A stretch of DNA of 64,000 nt. Origin: Diatrype stigma (lineage: Eukaryota; Ascomycota; Sordariomycetes; Xylariales; Diatrypaceae). Numbering within the stretch: the first letter of the stretch is position 1; every line of letters begins with the position of its first letter. Positions 44,984 through 57,052 of the stretch are shown here, in pieces. A model generated the notes under the pieces. It made no database searches. It was not told where the DNA came from and saw only the letters and a program-made list of their open reading frames with translations. The stretch covers positions 8,876 through 72,875 of the forward strand of contig JAKJXP020000048.1 of the NCBI GenBank assembly GCA_022225965.2. The letters are read 5' to 3'. The position numbers and the translations under genes are program-made.

Positions 44984-46274
44984 ATGTCAGCTCTAAAATC
45001 ACGGGCGTTCCCCCCGGGCGTCCACCCGCCGTCTCTCACATGGTTCAAGGACAATGAGGCCCAGGACGTCGACTGGGACCTGCAGAAGAAACACCTCCAG
45101 TTCCTAGTCGAATCCGGTGTCCAAGGAAGTGGGTTGCTTCCCTTCCATTTCCCCCCCTTTTCAAACCAGGTTCAACAGCGCGCGAGCGAGCCTCTCAACG
45201 ACTTACCTACCTACGTACCTAACTAGCTAGCTGACCTAGAAGCTGTCATTAGTCGTTTTGGCGGGGACCAATGGCGAGGCCGTCACATTGACAAAGGACG
45301 AGAAGGCCCAGCTCATACGGCTGACAAGGGAGGTGGCCGCGCAGGCCGGCCGCGCGGACCTGCCGATCACGGTCGGGTGCAACGGGAACAGCACCGGGGC
45401 CGTGATCGCCGACGCGAGGGCAGCGCACGAGGCCGGGGCGGACTTCGTCCTCGTTCTGACCCCGAGCTTCTTCCACTTCGCGATGACTGACGATGCAGTG
45501 GTCGATTTCTTCATAGAGGTATCCATTCACCATCCATTGCCCTTATGTATTATATTATTCATTGCTTTGTCTGTGCGCTTTTGTCTGCTTTCATTTCTGA
45601 TTAAAAACAAAAATAGTTCGCCGACGCGAGCCCGGTACCGGTCCTCATCTACAACTTCCCGGACGTCGCGGGCGGCCTCGACATCAACTCGGAGATGCTG
45701 GCGAGGCTCGGGGCCCACCGGAACATCGTCGGCGTCAAGCTGACGTGCGGCGGCATCGCCAAGGTCGCCCGCATCCGGGCCCAGTACGAGCCCGGCGAGT
45801 TCGCCGCCGTCGCCGGCCAGAGCGACTGGCTGGTGCCCGCGCTCGCCGTCGGCGCTGTCGGCACGGTCACGGGCGTCGGTAATTTGTACCCGAGGGTGAG
45901 TGAATAGTGCCTCTTATCCCCCCTCCCCATCCCTCTATATCACATAACGAAGTCTCATCTTTATACGAACGGATGGATGTTCATAAAGTCATGGCGGGGA
46001 TCTATCACAGGCCTGTATGCAGATATACGACCTCTTCAAGCAAGGCAAGCTGGCGGAGGCGGGCAAGGCGCAGCTCAAGCTCGCCTCGGTGGAGTGGGGA
46101 TTCACCAGCTGCGGGATCAACGGCACGAAATGGGTCGTGGCGAAGTTTCTCGGGTACCCCGAGGAGAGCTGCCACTGCCGACGTCCTTACCCCCGCTTCG
46201 CGGACCCGAAGTTGCAGAGCTGGATTGAGGGTGTGGTGAAGCCGTTGGAGAGCGTCGAGGCAGCGCTGCGGTAG
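44984..46274 (+). CDS. DHDPS/NAL-superfamily aldolase (HOGA- or 2-keto-3-deoxy-acid aldolase-like)
   Basis: Four exons (44984-45128, 45253-45518, 45617-45895, 46011-46274) encode 317 residues, the normal size for this class I aldolase family. A second ATG sits one codon upstream at 44981. Family motifs are VQGIVLAGTNGEA (the GTxGE loop, split by intron 1), LPITVGCNGNS, ADFVLVLTPSFF, PVPVLIYNFP with the catalytic Tyr (Y149) and NIVGVKLT with the Schiff-base lysine (K178); GQSDWLVPALAVGAVG follows. Fungal members are not lysine-biosynthesis enzymes, since fungi use the aminoadipate route. They act on 4-hydroxy-2-oxoglutarate or on 2-keto-3-deoxy sugar acids such as the L-galactonate/L-rhamnonate intermediates. 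Which substrate applies here cannot be told from sequence. A Zn2Cys6 regulator follows 824 bp downstream on the same strand and could control it. Confidence 0.9.
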
Positions 46275-47098
46275 GCATATTCAGTACCTATACTCTATCG
46301 AAGCCACGAAGCGCTGGAGCTCTTTGAAACACCCCCTATCCAGGTTTCAAGTCACTACGGAGTAACTGGTCTAAGTAGCTATATTTCTTCTGTGTGAACG
46401 TGCGCTATATTACGTACGTACGTACGTACGTGTGACCGACGTCACCGCACGGGCGTGTCAAATAGAAATACTACCTACATGCGAAGTACATACCTAAGTA
46501 CGTACGGATCGCCTCTGCAGCGAACAAGACCATAGGGCGACCCGATGATCGTCTGCAAGGCTGGACTGAGATATTGATCCTCCATGACCCCTTGTGGTGG
46601 TGGTGGTGTAATAGTGGTGGGCCTGTGGGCTGGTTCCTTTAGAGCTTCTCATACTTCGTACCCTAGATAAGAATAAGAAATAGTAACTACTACAATGGTA
46701 ACTGTGTGGAGAAAGCGGGGATTTGGAGGTTTAATAGCTTCCCCAGCTACAGTACAAGCCGCTAGGGTACGAAGTATAGGGCAGCTACGGTATAAGCAGC
46801 TACCTAAGGGATAGTATAGTATGCCTAGCTGCCTAGGTAAGCACGATATACATAAGGTGGACACCTACCCCAACTTCTCCAGCTTGTCCGCCTTGCCAGC
46901 TTCAAGGTCGCCCACATCACCCGGATCATCACTCCCAGGGTGTTATTGCACATGCACATGCACGGGCACAGGCACGGGCACAGGCACGGGCACAGGCACA
47001 CGACTTCTTGTCCGAGCTCGTCATCCTCCGACATCACGTACTCTAGTCTAGGTAGGCTACATCTCAAGCACGGCCATGAGACCCCCCGCCACTATAAC
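46275..47098. other. Intergenic region with tandem repeats upstream of the Zn2Cys6 gene
   Basis: Includes five TACG units (46411-46430) and three 12-bp units CACGGGCACAGG (46961-46996). From 46940 to the TF start there is an open frame in phase with the TF (His-rich, HGHRHGHRH), so the TF could begin as early as 46940. Confidence 0.5.
46961..46996. repeat. (CACGGGCACAGG)3 tandem repeat
   Basis: Three exact 12-bp units just upstream of the Zn2Cys6 gene, in frame with it and encoding a His/Gly/Arg repeat if translated. Confidence 0.95.
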
Positions 47099-49098
47099 AT
47101 GCAGCAGCAGCAGCAGGAGCAGCAGCAACAGCAGCCAGGCACCGCGGCTGAGCAGCATTCGTCAGCCGTCAGGAGGGCTAGATCTAAGAATGGCTGTATG
47201 ACTTGCAGGTAGGCAACAAGCTTTTGGTGACGGCCTGCCTGCTTCCTCCAAATTGGGATTAACAAACAGCGTGTACATAGACGTAGGAAGGTCCGGTGTA
47301 ATGAGATCCGGCCCATCTGCGGCCACTGCTCGCGCTTGAATCTGGAGTGCAGATGGAGGCCAGCTAATGCTACGATGCCTCAATCGACCGGGGCACCGGC
47401 TAACAGCAGTACCTCTGTCGGCAGTCGGGCGAGGTCCGGGGCTAGTGGCAGCTCACGGGCTCTCCCAACTCCCGTGCTGCCTGCCAACCCGTCGATCCAG
47501 GAGTCCTTCGACGACGTCTTCAACTACGCCAGCTTCATGTGGGATGGAAACGACATATGGGGACCCCAGAACTGGGGACACCAGGATCTGCCAATGCTAG
47601 ACGCAACAGTCCCCAACCCCATGACGGTAAGCTATCCATCCCAAGACGGAACAACTGGCACGCCGTTAGAAAATACGTGGATACGTGGGTGGGGAGCAAA
47701 ATATACTAACACAATCAGACGCCGTCTTTCACAACGGTCGTATCCCCTCCCCTTGCGAGTGCCACATATGAAGGCACACTGTCTTCAACTCGCTCGGATA
47801 GCCTCTCTATTTTTGACGAGGGCGGCACACTCCTAGATGTGCCGTCAGAAGATCGTGTGCTTCTCGGCTACTTCGTTGAGTCGGTAGTCCCCCCTATCAT
47901 TGCTGAGGTGGAGACACAGAGCAAATGGACATCAATGAGGCATACGCTCCTATCCATGTCCCGATCATCGTCGATGCTGCGGAACGCTGTCCTGTCCTTC
48001 TCCGCACTGCTACTGTCTCGAAAGGGCGAGCCCCGTGCCAACAGTAGAGAATACTATACCCGAACTGTTTCGGAGCTAGCCAGACACGAAGATGCTCGGA
48101 GAAACAGTCCAAAGGGGGGTGAGGTTGCGAATCGCGCTGCCGTGCTTGCGACGCTTTTCTTTCTAAGCTATACGGATCTCCTCGAGGGGAGAAACGATTT
48201 GACACATGCAAGCCTAAAAAAAGCCTATGACATCTATCAATCCGTGAGCCAGACAAGTTTCCGGAACGTAGAGATACGATTACTATCCTGGATTCGGCTG
48301 ATAGATGCTCGTGCGGTCTCTGCCGGGGGTCAGGGGCTGTTCCTATCAGCGAGCGATGAGAGGCTTTTGGCAATCTCTTCACCCGGAAGCATCGATGGTG
48401 CAGAGCTAGGAGCGGATGAGGCGACGGAGACGGATATCGAAGAAGTCCTATTCGATATTCTGTACCAGCCAGGAACTGTATTTTTCCAAAAGGTACAGAG
48501 CTTTATGGGGCGGATATCGCACCAAGACCCGTGGCACAGGCGTCGGAATACCGTAGAAGACGAAACAGAAGTCATGAATATTGCTGCTGGGATCTCAAGG
48601 GACCTAAGGCAGCTCTACGAGGCCCGGCCTCCACTTATGGATTATGCGGTTGCTGGTCTTCTAAAGGCACCACATCTGTCTTCCAACCTGGCCTTCACAA
48701 TCACGAGAGCCTTCAGGACATTTCTGTCCAACTACCACGCGAGCAGGATCCATCTACACCGGGTTGCTTACAAATCGCTACCCCTGACGAAGGAGACGGT
48801 CGATTCGATCGAAGCGATTCGCAGCATAGCAAAGATGCTCGTCGAGGGACCAGAAGAGGGCATGCTTCCGGTCAACATGCTCTGGCCCTTGCTCATGTGG
48901 GGGGCCGAAGAGAAGAACCTGGAAGAGCGAGCGTGGATAAAGTCGCAGATCTTGCGGATGGAAAAGGTCGCGACCAATGCCCAGATCACGAGTCAAGTGC
49001 TCGAGGAGGTCCAGAAGCGCCAGGACTCCATGAATGCGAGACAAGACATCCGTGAAGTCATGGAGCATATCTTCAACTCCTGTTTCGCCATCGTCTGA
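47099..49098 (+). CDS. Zn(II)2Cys6 fungal transcription factor
   Basis: Three exons (47099-47208, 47281-47626, 47719-49098) encode 611 residues. The N terminus is a polyglutamine tract (CAG repeat), then the zinc cluster CX2CX6CX6CX2CX6C formed by C33, C36, C43, C50, C53 and C60 (GCMTCRRRKVRC, CNEIRPICGHCSRLNLECRW), split by intron 1 after the second cysteine, a common position. A Ser/Pro-rich linker follows, then from exon 3 a long helical 'Fungal_trans_2'-type region (RVLLGYFVESVVPPII, FLSYTDLLEGRNDLT) reaching the C terminus. It should be a nuclear DNA-binding regulator of a nearby or dispersed pathway; the adjacent aldolase gene is the obvious candidate target. The start at 47099 is the ATG just before the Gln tract; an in-frame ATG at 46940 would add 53 His-rich residues. 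Confidence 0.93.
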
Positions 49099-49936
49099 AG
49101 GAAACATATTATCCCGGTGAGATCAGGACGCGACAACTTCAGCCGTTAGCTAGTAGGGTAGAGAGACCGGTCAACAACCGGTGAAGCACATCGGTCGACG
49201 CGACCCGTCGGCTATTCGGCCAATTTCGGGGAATGCAACAATGCAGCAAGTGAACTGATGACGCCTGTTTTCGCTTCCTGACCTGACAAAAAGAAGTTCT
49301 TTTTCTCTCCTCATTCGCGCGACCGCCACGCCCTTCAAGGTTCAGCGGCCATCGCATGATTATGAGGTCGTGCAGCAGTTCATGTTCCGGCTGCCGATCT
49401 TTGCCACAAACGAGGCAGTCGGAAATCCTGGGCGTTCTGTCGACGGTCCAACCCGACCTTGAACGGGAATCGAAACAACCTGTAACGGGCAATGGGGTAC
49501 AGCCCAATACATGAACCCCTCCCCTGCCCAAGCCAATCGATCCGCGCGGGTTGTTGGCAGGGCCCCCAGCAGCCCAGGCAGGCAAAGAAAGGGCGCAGAA
49601 ATGATCGGCGCAATTCCGTACTTAGGCCCCCTCGAAGATTCTCGGAACCCGACATTCTGTCACCACCACCTAGCACCATCCCGCAGCGGCGGTAAGGGCA
49701 TGCATTGCATAGAGAGAGCAGGGGCCCGGCCCAGTCGCTCTGGGGAATCTCTGATATTACATCACGTTAGGTAGGTGACGCATGTGTCGATGAGTGACTT
49801 GTTATTATGACCTATATACCTACTATACTACCTACTACATACAACACCTCCCTCCCTTGAACCGACAGTCACCATCCTCCCCCTGCGGAGCATCCCCGAT
49901 AGGCTGCCCCAGTCTTCGGCCACTAACCGCACAAGC

Positions 49937-49976
49937 GAGTGAGTGAGTGAGTGAGTGAGTGAGTGAGTGAGTGAGT
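49937..49976. repeat. (GAGT)10 microsatellite
   Basis: Ten uninterrupted GAGT units, among the longest perfect microsatellites in the window. Confidence 0.95.
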
Positions 49977-51929
49977 GTGGGGAGCGAAGAGCGGACGCTA
50001 TTAGACGGGGCGGCTCGTCACTCCCCAACCCCAGGCGGCGATACCTACGGTACCTGCAAGAAGCCGGCGGTATTGGAAGGAAAACGCGAAATGCAAGGGC
50101 CGCAGAAGCATCAGCCGATACCAACTCGTACTCACTCAGCACGCGAGAGTCCTCGATCATGCGCGATGGAGAGACAGAATAGACAGGACGCTTGGCGAGA
50201 GAGATGACTCAAGACAGGCTCCATCACCAACTCTACCTACCTGCCTACCTGCTTTCCTAGCCATCCCCATCCCTCCAAGGGGTGTGAGTTGATCCGGGTC
50301 AAGGAGAAGAATTACCCGGGCCTGCTTCCATCTTAGCTCATCTTGCCTGCCAAGCGGCTACTTCGGAAGCAGGGCGCGATCGATTATTATTGATTAGTTA
50401 TATCACTGGAGTTTCGCTTGCTATCTACTGTGTACCTAGGTATGCAGCCACCGGATCGATCCCGAAGGTTGATTCATCGAAGGCTCCTAGCCCGGTACGC
50501 GCAATATCGACGTGTGTGCTTTATTGGGCAGAGCAAGTACTATGCAGTACTGCGTTTCTTTCCCTCCTATCAACTGTAGTCGCAGCTTACCTTTACATGT
50601 TGGGATCAGGTTACAAGCCGGGCGAGCCTACCTACTTTCTCTCGTTCTGTGAGGTCTCCTTGATATTCATCACTACGTGGTCCGTAAGCAGCGATGGGGA
50701 GGGGGGTATCAAGCTACGGTCGATCAAGTTTTGAAACGTTTATGCTTAATTATTATTAGTTTTTGTTTTTCCTTCCCCGTTCTTTCTTGCTTGGGCTTGG
50801 CTGGCTTACAGCGGTCCCAATAAGATCATCGGTGTCTCGGTCCGACTACGTTCGGCCAGATCGGCGGGCGGGCGTTGCGTGCTGTCAGATATCGTATTTC
50901 TTTTTCTTTCCCTTCGGGAATATATACCCCATACAAGACAGGCCTAGAACGCATAAATTTCGCTCGCGACATCGATGCTTGGGGGAAGGGGCCAGGAGGG
51001 GGCCAGGAGGGGTCGGCCGGTCCCAGCCTACGAAACTTTCAGCACACCGGTATAGGAATTTTTCCATCAAACATATGTAGTCCACCAGCTACGTAATTTA
51101 AGGACTTGCATGTTACCTACATGCCGGTCTACAGTGCTTACGCTGCTAGATCTTGCATTACGATATCTCAACCCTGGCGGATACGGTTGGTTTGTACCCC
51201 CCGTATGGTGGTTTGATGATGTAGGTTCTGCCCGTGAAAGAACAATCCACTGATTATAGTATACCACAAACCTACCTACTTACTACCATGTATCACCAGT
51301 ATAGGGCCAGGCCAGGAGGGGTCATCGCTATGTAGCTCAGGCTGTGCAACACGGAGCCACATGATCAAACCCAGAACGTCCTTCGACGATCCATTGACTA
51401 AAAAGGAGAAGCAAATCATTTTCTTCCTTTGCCCTGCTGATAAGGAATGTGGACGTGTACCTGCCTGCCTGTCCTTCGGGGCGTATTCGGCGCGGTTGTG
51501 ATAGGAGAATCTTCCCTCATCATCCTTTTTTTCTCTTTTTCTTCGGTGTGTATGCTCTGACCATGTGACTAGCGAATCGTCCAGTCACGTATGTATTAGA
51601 TTAGAAGCATGTAACCAGGTAGGTCGTCATGATGGAGATGCCTCCGGCGGCTCGACACTGGCTGGGGAGGGAGAGTGAGAGGGAAGGAGATAGAGAGAAA
51701 GACAAGCCGCCGTCTTACCATGTGCTGTGTAACCGGGCGGATGCTGGATGCGCGTCCCGGAACGTCCCTCCCACGCGCCCTATTTGCAGGCTCTGGCTCC
51801 CCCGTGCAGCAGGCCCCGCGTCGGACAGCATGACGGGTGCGCGCCGCCCGCCCGCCCGCCCACCCGCCAGCCCAGGTCGTGAAACATTCGGGATTTTATG
51901 TAATGTACACATGTATGTACCCTGGCACT

Positions 51930-51949
51930 GGGCTGGGCTGGGCTGGGCT
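51930..51949. repeat. (GGGCT)4 repeat
   Basis: Four GGGCT units in a locally GC-rich island (51640-52100) of the gene-poor region. Confidence 0.9.
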
Positions 51950-54900
51950 GCTGGGCCAGGATGTCATGTAGTGTGGGTTCGTGGGTCGTCGTTACAGCTG
52001 CAGCCTTGTCGTGGAAGGGCAAGGGGGAAGGAGGCGGGGGGCGGGAGAGGTAGGGAGGCTGGTAGTCATGGTAGGTAAGGGGGAGGGAGGGTACCTGTGC
52101 CGTACCGTGCCGTACCGCAACGCATCGCACCGCTTAGCTAACTACCCACGATCTTTATTAACCTCCCTGTCTACCTACTCGCCTGCATGTAGACCGACCC
52201 GCACGCCACCCGGGGCAACCCGCTACCGCCCGGCTCCTGTTCACTCCCTATGTATGTAAGCAAGTAAAACCACCTGCCTTGGCTGCTATGTGGACGAAGA
52301 TGGTGACTGCGATAGGACGTTTGTCGTTCCTCAAAAGGACGCACTACCTATACTATCCATGGTTCAAGGATGGTCGAATCCCACGTCTAACTACAAGGTG
52401 ACAGACCGATAATCGCGTGGAAAGGTGTGGTGGTGGTGGTGGTGTCCTTCCGTGGGCGAACCGGTCGCAGCCCCTGTTGTATCTATCACGCTCGCAGCAT
52501 TGTAGCTAATAACCAGTGGACATCATAAAACAAATGAGCACCACCGCTCGCTCGCTATGAAGGACGGAAATGTGCTAGTCGCTTATTGATGCTGGGATGC
52601 CAGCTACTACAGATCACGGGATGGTCGATTGATTAGGAGCCGGTCAAGCTCAAGGCGTGGAAATGCTACCAGACTTGGAACCCCTATATCTAGTGTCATG
52701 CGTGGAATTCAAACACCCCAGATCGAAGTCCAGGGGCATGGATGGGGGATGGGGGGGGTTATGCCTCCTTCCTATGTATATGTAACGAGGACTCCTACCG
52801 GTGGAAGGGGATAGAGCCCCAGAAGAGAAAGGGGATGAGAATAGCTGACTAGGGCAGGGCTTGCAAAATGCCTATGTAGGAGTGTGCGTAGTAGGTATAT
52901 GGATGTGCTCCGGCTATTCTGCCATATATCTGGAAGAGCCCCCAATCTAATTAATCTGGGTAGAGCATCTGTTTCCGAGCTGCGTGCCCCGTATATCGCT
53001 GGGGTTAGGGATCTTGGAAATACGGAGTTAGGTACATAGGTAGGAGAGGACAGTAGTAGTAGTAGGAAAAGGGCAGGAATAGCCGTCCCGAGGTCCACCC
53101 CTCCCCCCGTCCTCACCTCGGTTCCGAATTTTCGGTTTTGGGGATTCGGATGATTTGCAGCTAGATTCGATATACGAAGGCACAAGCACAAGCACGGCAT
53201 AGGCTTGAGCAGAGCCGGGTGGTGGTTTCAAATCAAGGTATAATGACTGGGTTCTAGAAGCTGCCGCGGCTACGGATTACGAACATGCACATAGCTTCTA
53301 TAATACTGTAAGTAATATTGGGGGGGGTGGTTCAACTAGCTAGTTGGCGCCCGCCTGTCGTGCCGTGCCGTCGAATCGTGTGGCACAGTTATTGATGCTA
53401 GTTTCTATGTAGCATGATGTACCTGTGTATAATACTACGTAGAGAGATGAACCAGTTGGGAGCGAAGAATTTGACAGCTTGACAGGCAGACAGGCAAGCA
53501 TTCGCATCTACTATAGCCCCTGTTATGGAGGGCAACTACCGTACATCGCTGCTGCTGACTCGCATGCCATGATGATTTGACAGCTGTTATTGATATCATA
53601 GAATCAGCACTTCGGCGCGTAAGCTGACACGAATCCTTCACCGCCGTGTCTCCATGGGGAAAGAGCCAGGGGAGGCGATGATATAACTACTTGACATAGG
53701 AAAAGACGACCTTAACACGAGAGCAAGTAAAAGCAAGCGAGTAGCAACCAACTATGGGGTGTCTCGAAGCAGGGACCTGTAAGAGCGTTTCGAGAAAATC
53801 TTGTTATTTCCGCACATTTCGTCGGCGGAATCATCGGGATTAACCCTCACCAACTACGAGCTACGGATGCCTCCTGTCTTTTTTCCACGGCAAGTTGATG
53901 AGTAAGTTGTAGAGTTCAATGCTGCTTATTACTGGGGCATATACCGGTACGATCCGCTAGGGAAAAGGCCAAGACGATGTACATATGCAGCAGGACGGGC
54001 TGAAACTCCTGCTGGAGGGCAGGTCGAGAGCAGGTAGGCATTAGCAGGAGGATCATCTGATGCGCAATGCGGCCACGGGCCGCTCTTCTCTAAGACCAGA
54101 CCTGCTGGTTCCACGCCAAACTCCGCCACGAGCAAATCACATCCGCGGCGCCCAGGACTGGAGAGAAGGCCGGGACACCACCGGAAACAAAAGTGAGCGA
54201 GCTGCCCTGGAGGTAGCTATGTAGTCATCATTTACATAAACTGGGACGAGGGCTGGCTGCGAGCTAGCTCAACCTAGCCAGCGGGAGCTAAGAGCGGCAA
54301 AGCCCGGTATTTCAGAGACCAATGAGCTGCGGGAGGGTTTGTGATATAGATCGGTACGGCATAGCAGGGAGCGAGTTACCTGGATAGAACCTTGAGATGC
54401 AGCTCTTCAACGCTCTCTCTTTTGCTGATTGGCCTGTATCGTACCTAGTCTGGGGCTTGGGACACTTTGGGGACACTTGGGGACACGGCATCGAGAAGGA
54501 AGATGTCTACTGTACCCTACCGGCCTACCCTACCAGCCTACCCTACCTACCGTCTCGATACTCAGCTCGGTTAGCTTCACCGGGCGAGGTGAGCTCACCG
54601 AGAAGGCCGGTTGGTGATTGGCGGGCGGCGACGGCGCCGACAGGGGTGGCAATGCGAGCCCTACTAGAACGGGTTGGGTAGGATGTAAGCCTGCAACCAC
54701 CTGTCCTCCGCTACATCTACATAGTACGTGCTATAGTACGTGCTGGTTCTTGGTTCCCAGTCGCCAGTGCACACAAGCAGCCAAGCAAGGTATGAAGCAG
54801 CGCATAGGCGCAAGCTCGTCAATGCAGCGGCGGCCTGTTGCCCAACCCAACAACAGCGGCCGATTTACATACATATCTCACATCCTTCATGTACGTGTGT

Positions 54901-55664
54901 ACGACGTAGGAAGGGAGGTTGGCTCAGCAAGGAAGGGAATACATGTATTGTACCTTGGCGGCAAGCGCGCGAGCCGCCAATGCGAATGCGGCGCAGCCAC
55001 GAAAGGTGAGCGAGTCACAGAGCAGAGAGCAGGCAGAGCTACTTAGAGGTAGACCGAGGAATGATCGCTCCCTGGATGGATGCAGCTGCAGCCCGCAAGC
55101 CACCGGGGTAATGGTTCGCAGATTGACATTCAGCCAGGAAGACAAGCGAAGTAGTAGTATAAAGTAAGCAAGCAAAGCAGAACAGAGCAAAACAAAACCG
55201 AGCAGGACGCCGAGCCACGCCCGGTGGAGAATGTACCATTATAGCAACTCGACATCCTTCTGCGACTGGACTGGGGCGACTCATGCATGGTATCTTTCCC
55301 TGATTGACTGACTGGCGCACTGCCCGCATGTACAGTGACGAAAATTCCCATCAGGAACCATGATAGACGAACAAGGGGCGTGTTTGTTTGCTAGGTACCT
55401 ACTTCGTACATATGTAATCCTTCTTATACCTACTCGCAAACACTAGGTGATGTGTAATAATAAACCTGCGCTTGCTGCTGTGCGTTGGTAGGTAGTGCTG
55501 ATATGAGGATGTTGACACTGACTGACCGGCTGTCTGACGACCGACCTAGATCACGATAATGGCCTTCCCCGCGATCCCTTGCTGGGGAGAGAGAGACCTG
55601 CGTTGCGATTCTTGCAGTTTACGACGCGCAGCAGCGTCAGAGCTGTTGGAATAGAGGGATGGTA

Positions 55665-55694
55665 GGCATGGCATGGCATGGCATGGTATGGTAT
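55665..55694. repeat. (GGCAT)4(GGTAT)2 repeat
   Basis: Six 5-bp units, the last two differing by a C-to-T change. Confidence 0.9.
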
Positions 55695-56971
55695 CCCGAC
55701 GTATATGTTTGTCCTCATATAGGGTAGGTGAATATGCACCGAGATGACGCAGAGCTCACTGGTGCAGTAGGCAAGTCATACATACACAGCATGTATACGA
55801 GCCCGACAGTATGCCCGCCCATTCCTACAGCAAGAGACCGCATGTTTCTGGGAATCTACCCATATCAGTGCTGGGTGAGTGAGCAAGGTAACATGGTACA
55901 ATCGTGCATAGTTCGGAGTGGGGAGGCGGTTAATGCGAAGTCAGCGAGGTAGTACTTGATGCATCTGAAGGAGCGAGTGGTGGTTTAAGCGAGGACTGCG
56001 TAACGTTATATTCTGCAAGTATGGTTGCGTCACAGGGGGGGACGGGGGGACGGGGGCACGGGGGGAAAGAAAGGCGATATGTAAAACAACGTCGGCATCA
56101 AAAAGTCGGCATCAGAAATAAGAAACGCATGATGCACCGTGAGGAAAATGCAGATAGATATTGATATAGTATACCTACGTAGTATAGTCGATAGTACGAA
56201 TATAGTAGATAATAGTTAGGCTAAAGAGCTGGTGGCACTTATAGCGTCATCGTGCCTTATCATGCCTCACCGACCACCAAACCAAAGACCAAAGACCAAA
56301 CCAACAACAACAACAACAGAGATGGCGGATATGTCAGTGCCAACGACCAAGCGGCGGCATGATCCAGTGGCGCATTAGGCGCCAGACGTTTTCTTTAGTA
56401 CTCTAGTATGTAATGCCAAATGCCAGTCTGTCCCCAGTTGAAACATGACAACAACAAGGCTTGGCCTGGTTTTGCAAGGAAGCCTTTCTTTTCTCGAAGA
56501 ATGATGTTCGGCGGACCGTGCGGTGCGGTCTTGACTACATATGAGCGGTGACGATTAATAAGGATTTCTGGCCGGGTCGAGCCTAATACGCCAGATACGT
56601 CGCAATACGTCCTGCGAAGGCCGGTGGAGGTCTTATGGGGTTTATGGGGTAGGTAGCAATGAGCATCAGACAAGCCTTATCTTGTCTGGTATGATGAAAT
56701 CATGAAGGGGGCTTTTCGTTTTTCGGTATGTACGAAATATGCAGATAGCCTTATTCGATTCGATCGCCGTACTGATCTGTCTGATCCCGTCAAATCCGCA
56801 CATCGATCCATATCCGGTCGTGAAAGGGAGAGACAGGGATCACCCATCGACTCGGGCCCCATCGGTGGGCAGATGACTTAGCAAAAGACAACTCATCATC
56901 GTTGGCCTTGCTTGCCCGAGCCCCGGCCCCCCGAGTAAACACGTACCAACGTACGGCAAAATAATAATAAT

Positions 56972-57052
56972 CTACTGCTACTGCTACTACTGCTGCTGCT
57001 AACTACTGCTACTGCTACTGCTACTGCTGCTGCGGCTGATGCTGCTACTGCT
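56972..57052. repeat. CTA/CTG trinucleotide tract
   Basis: About 80 bp of mixed CTACTG and CTG units, slightly interrupted. No reading frame around it is convincing. Confidence 0.9.

Noticed and set aside
46510..46560. GACCATAGGGCGACCCG resembling the conserved part of 5S rRNA
   Set aside because: Only the first ten bases match; the rest of a 5S gene and its internal control region are absent.
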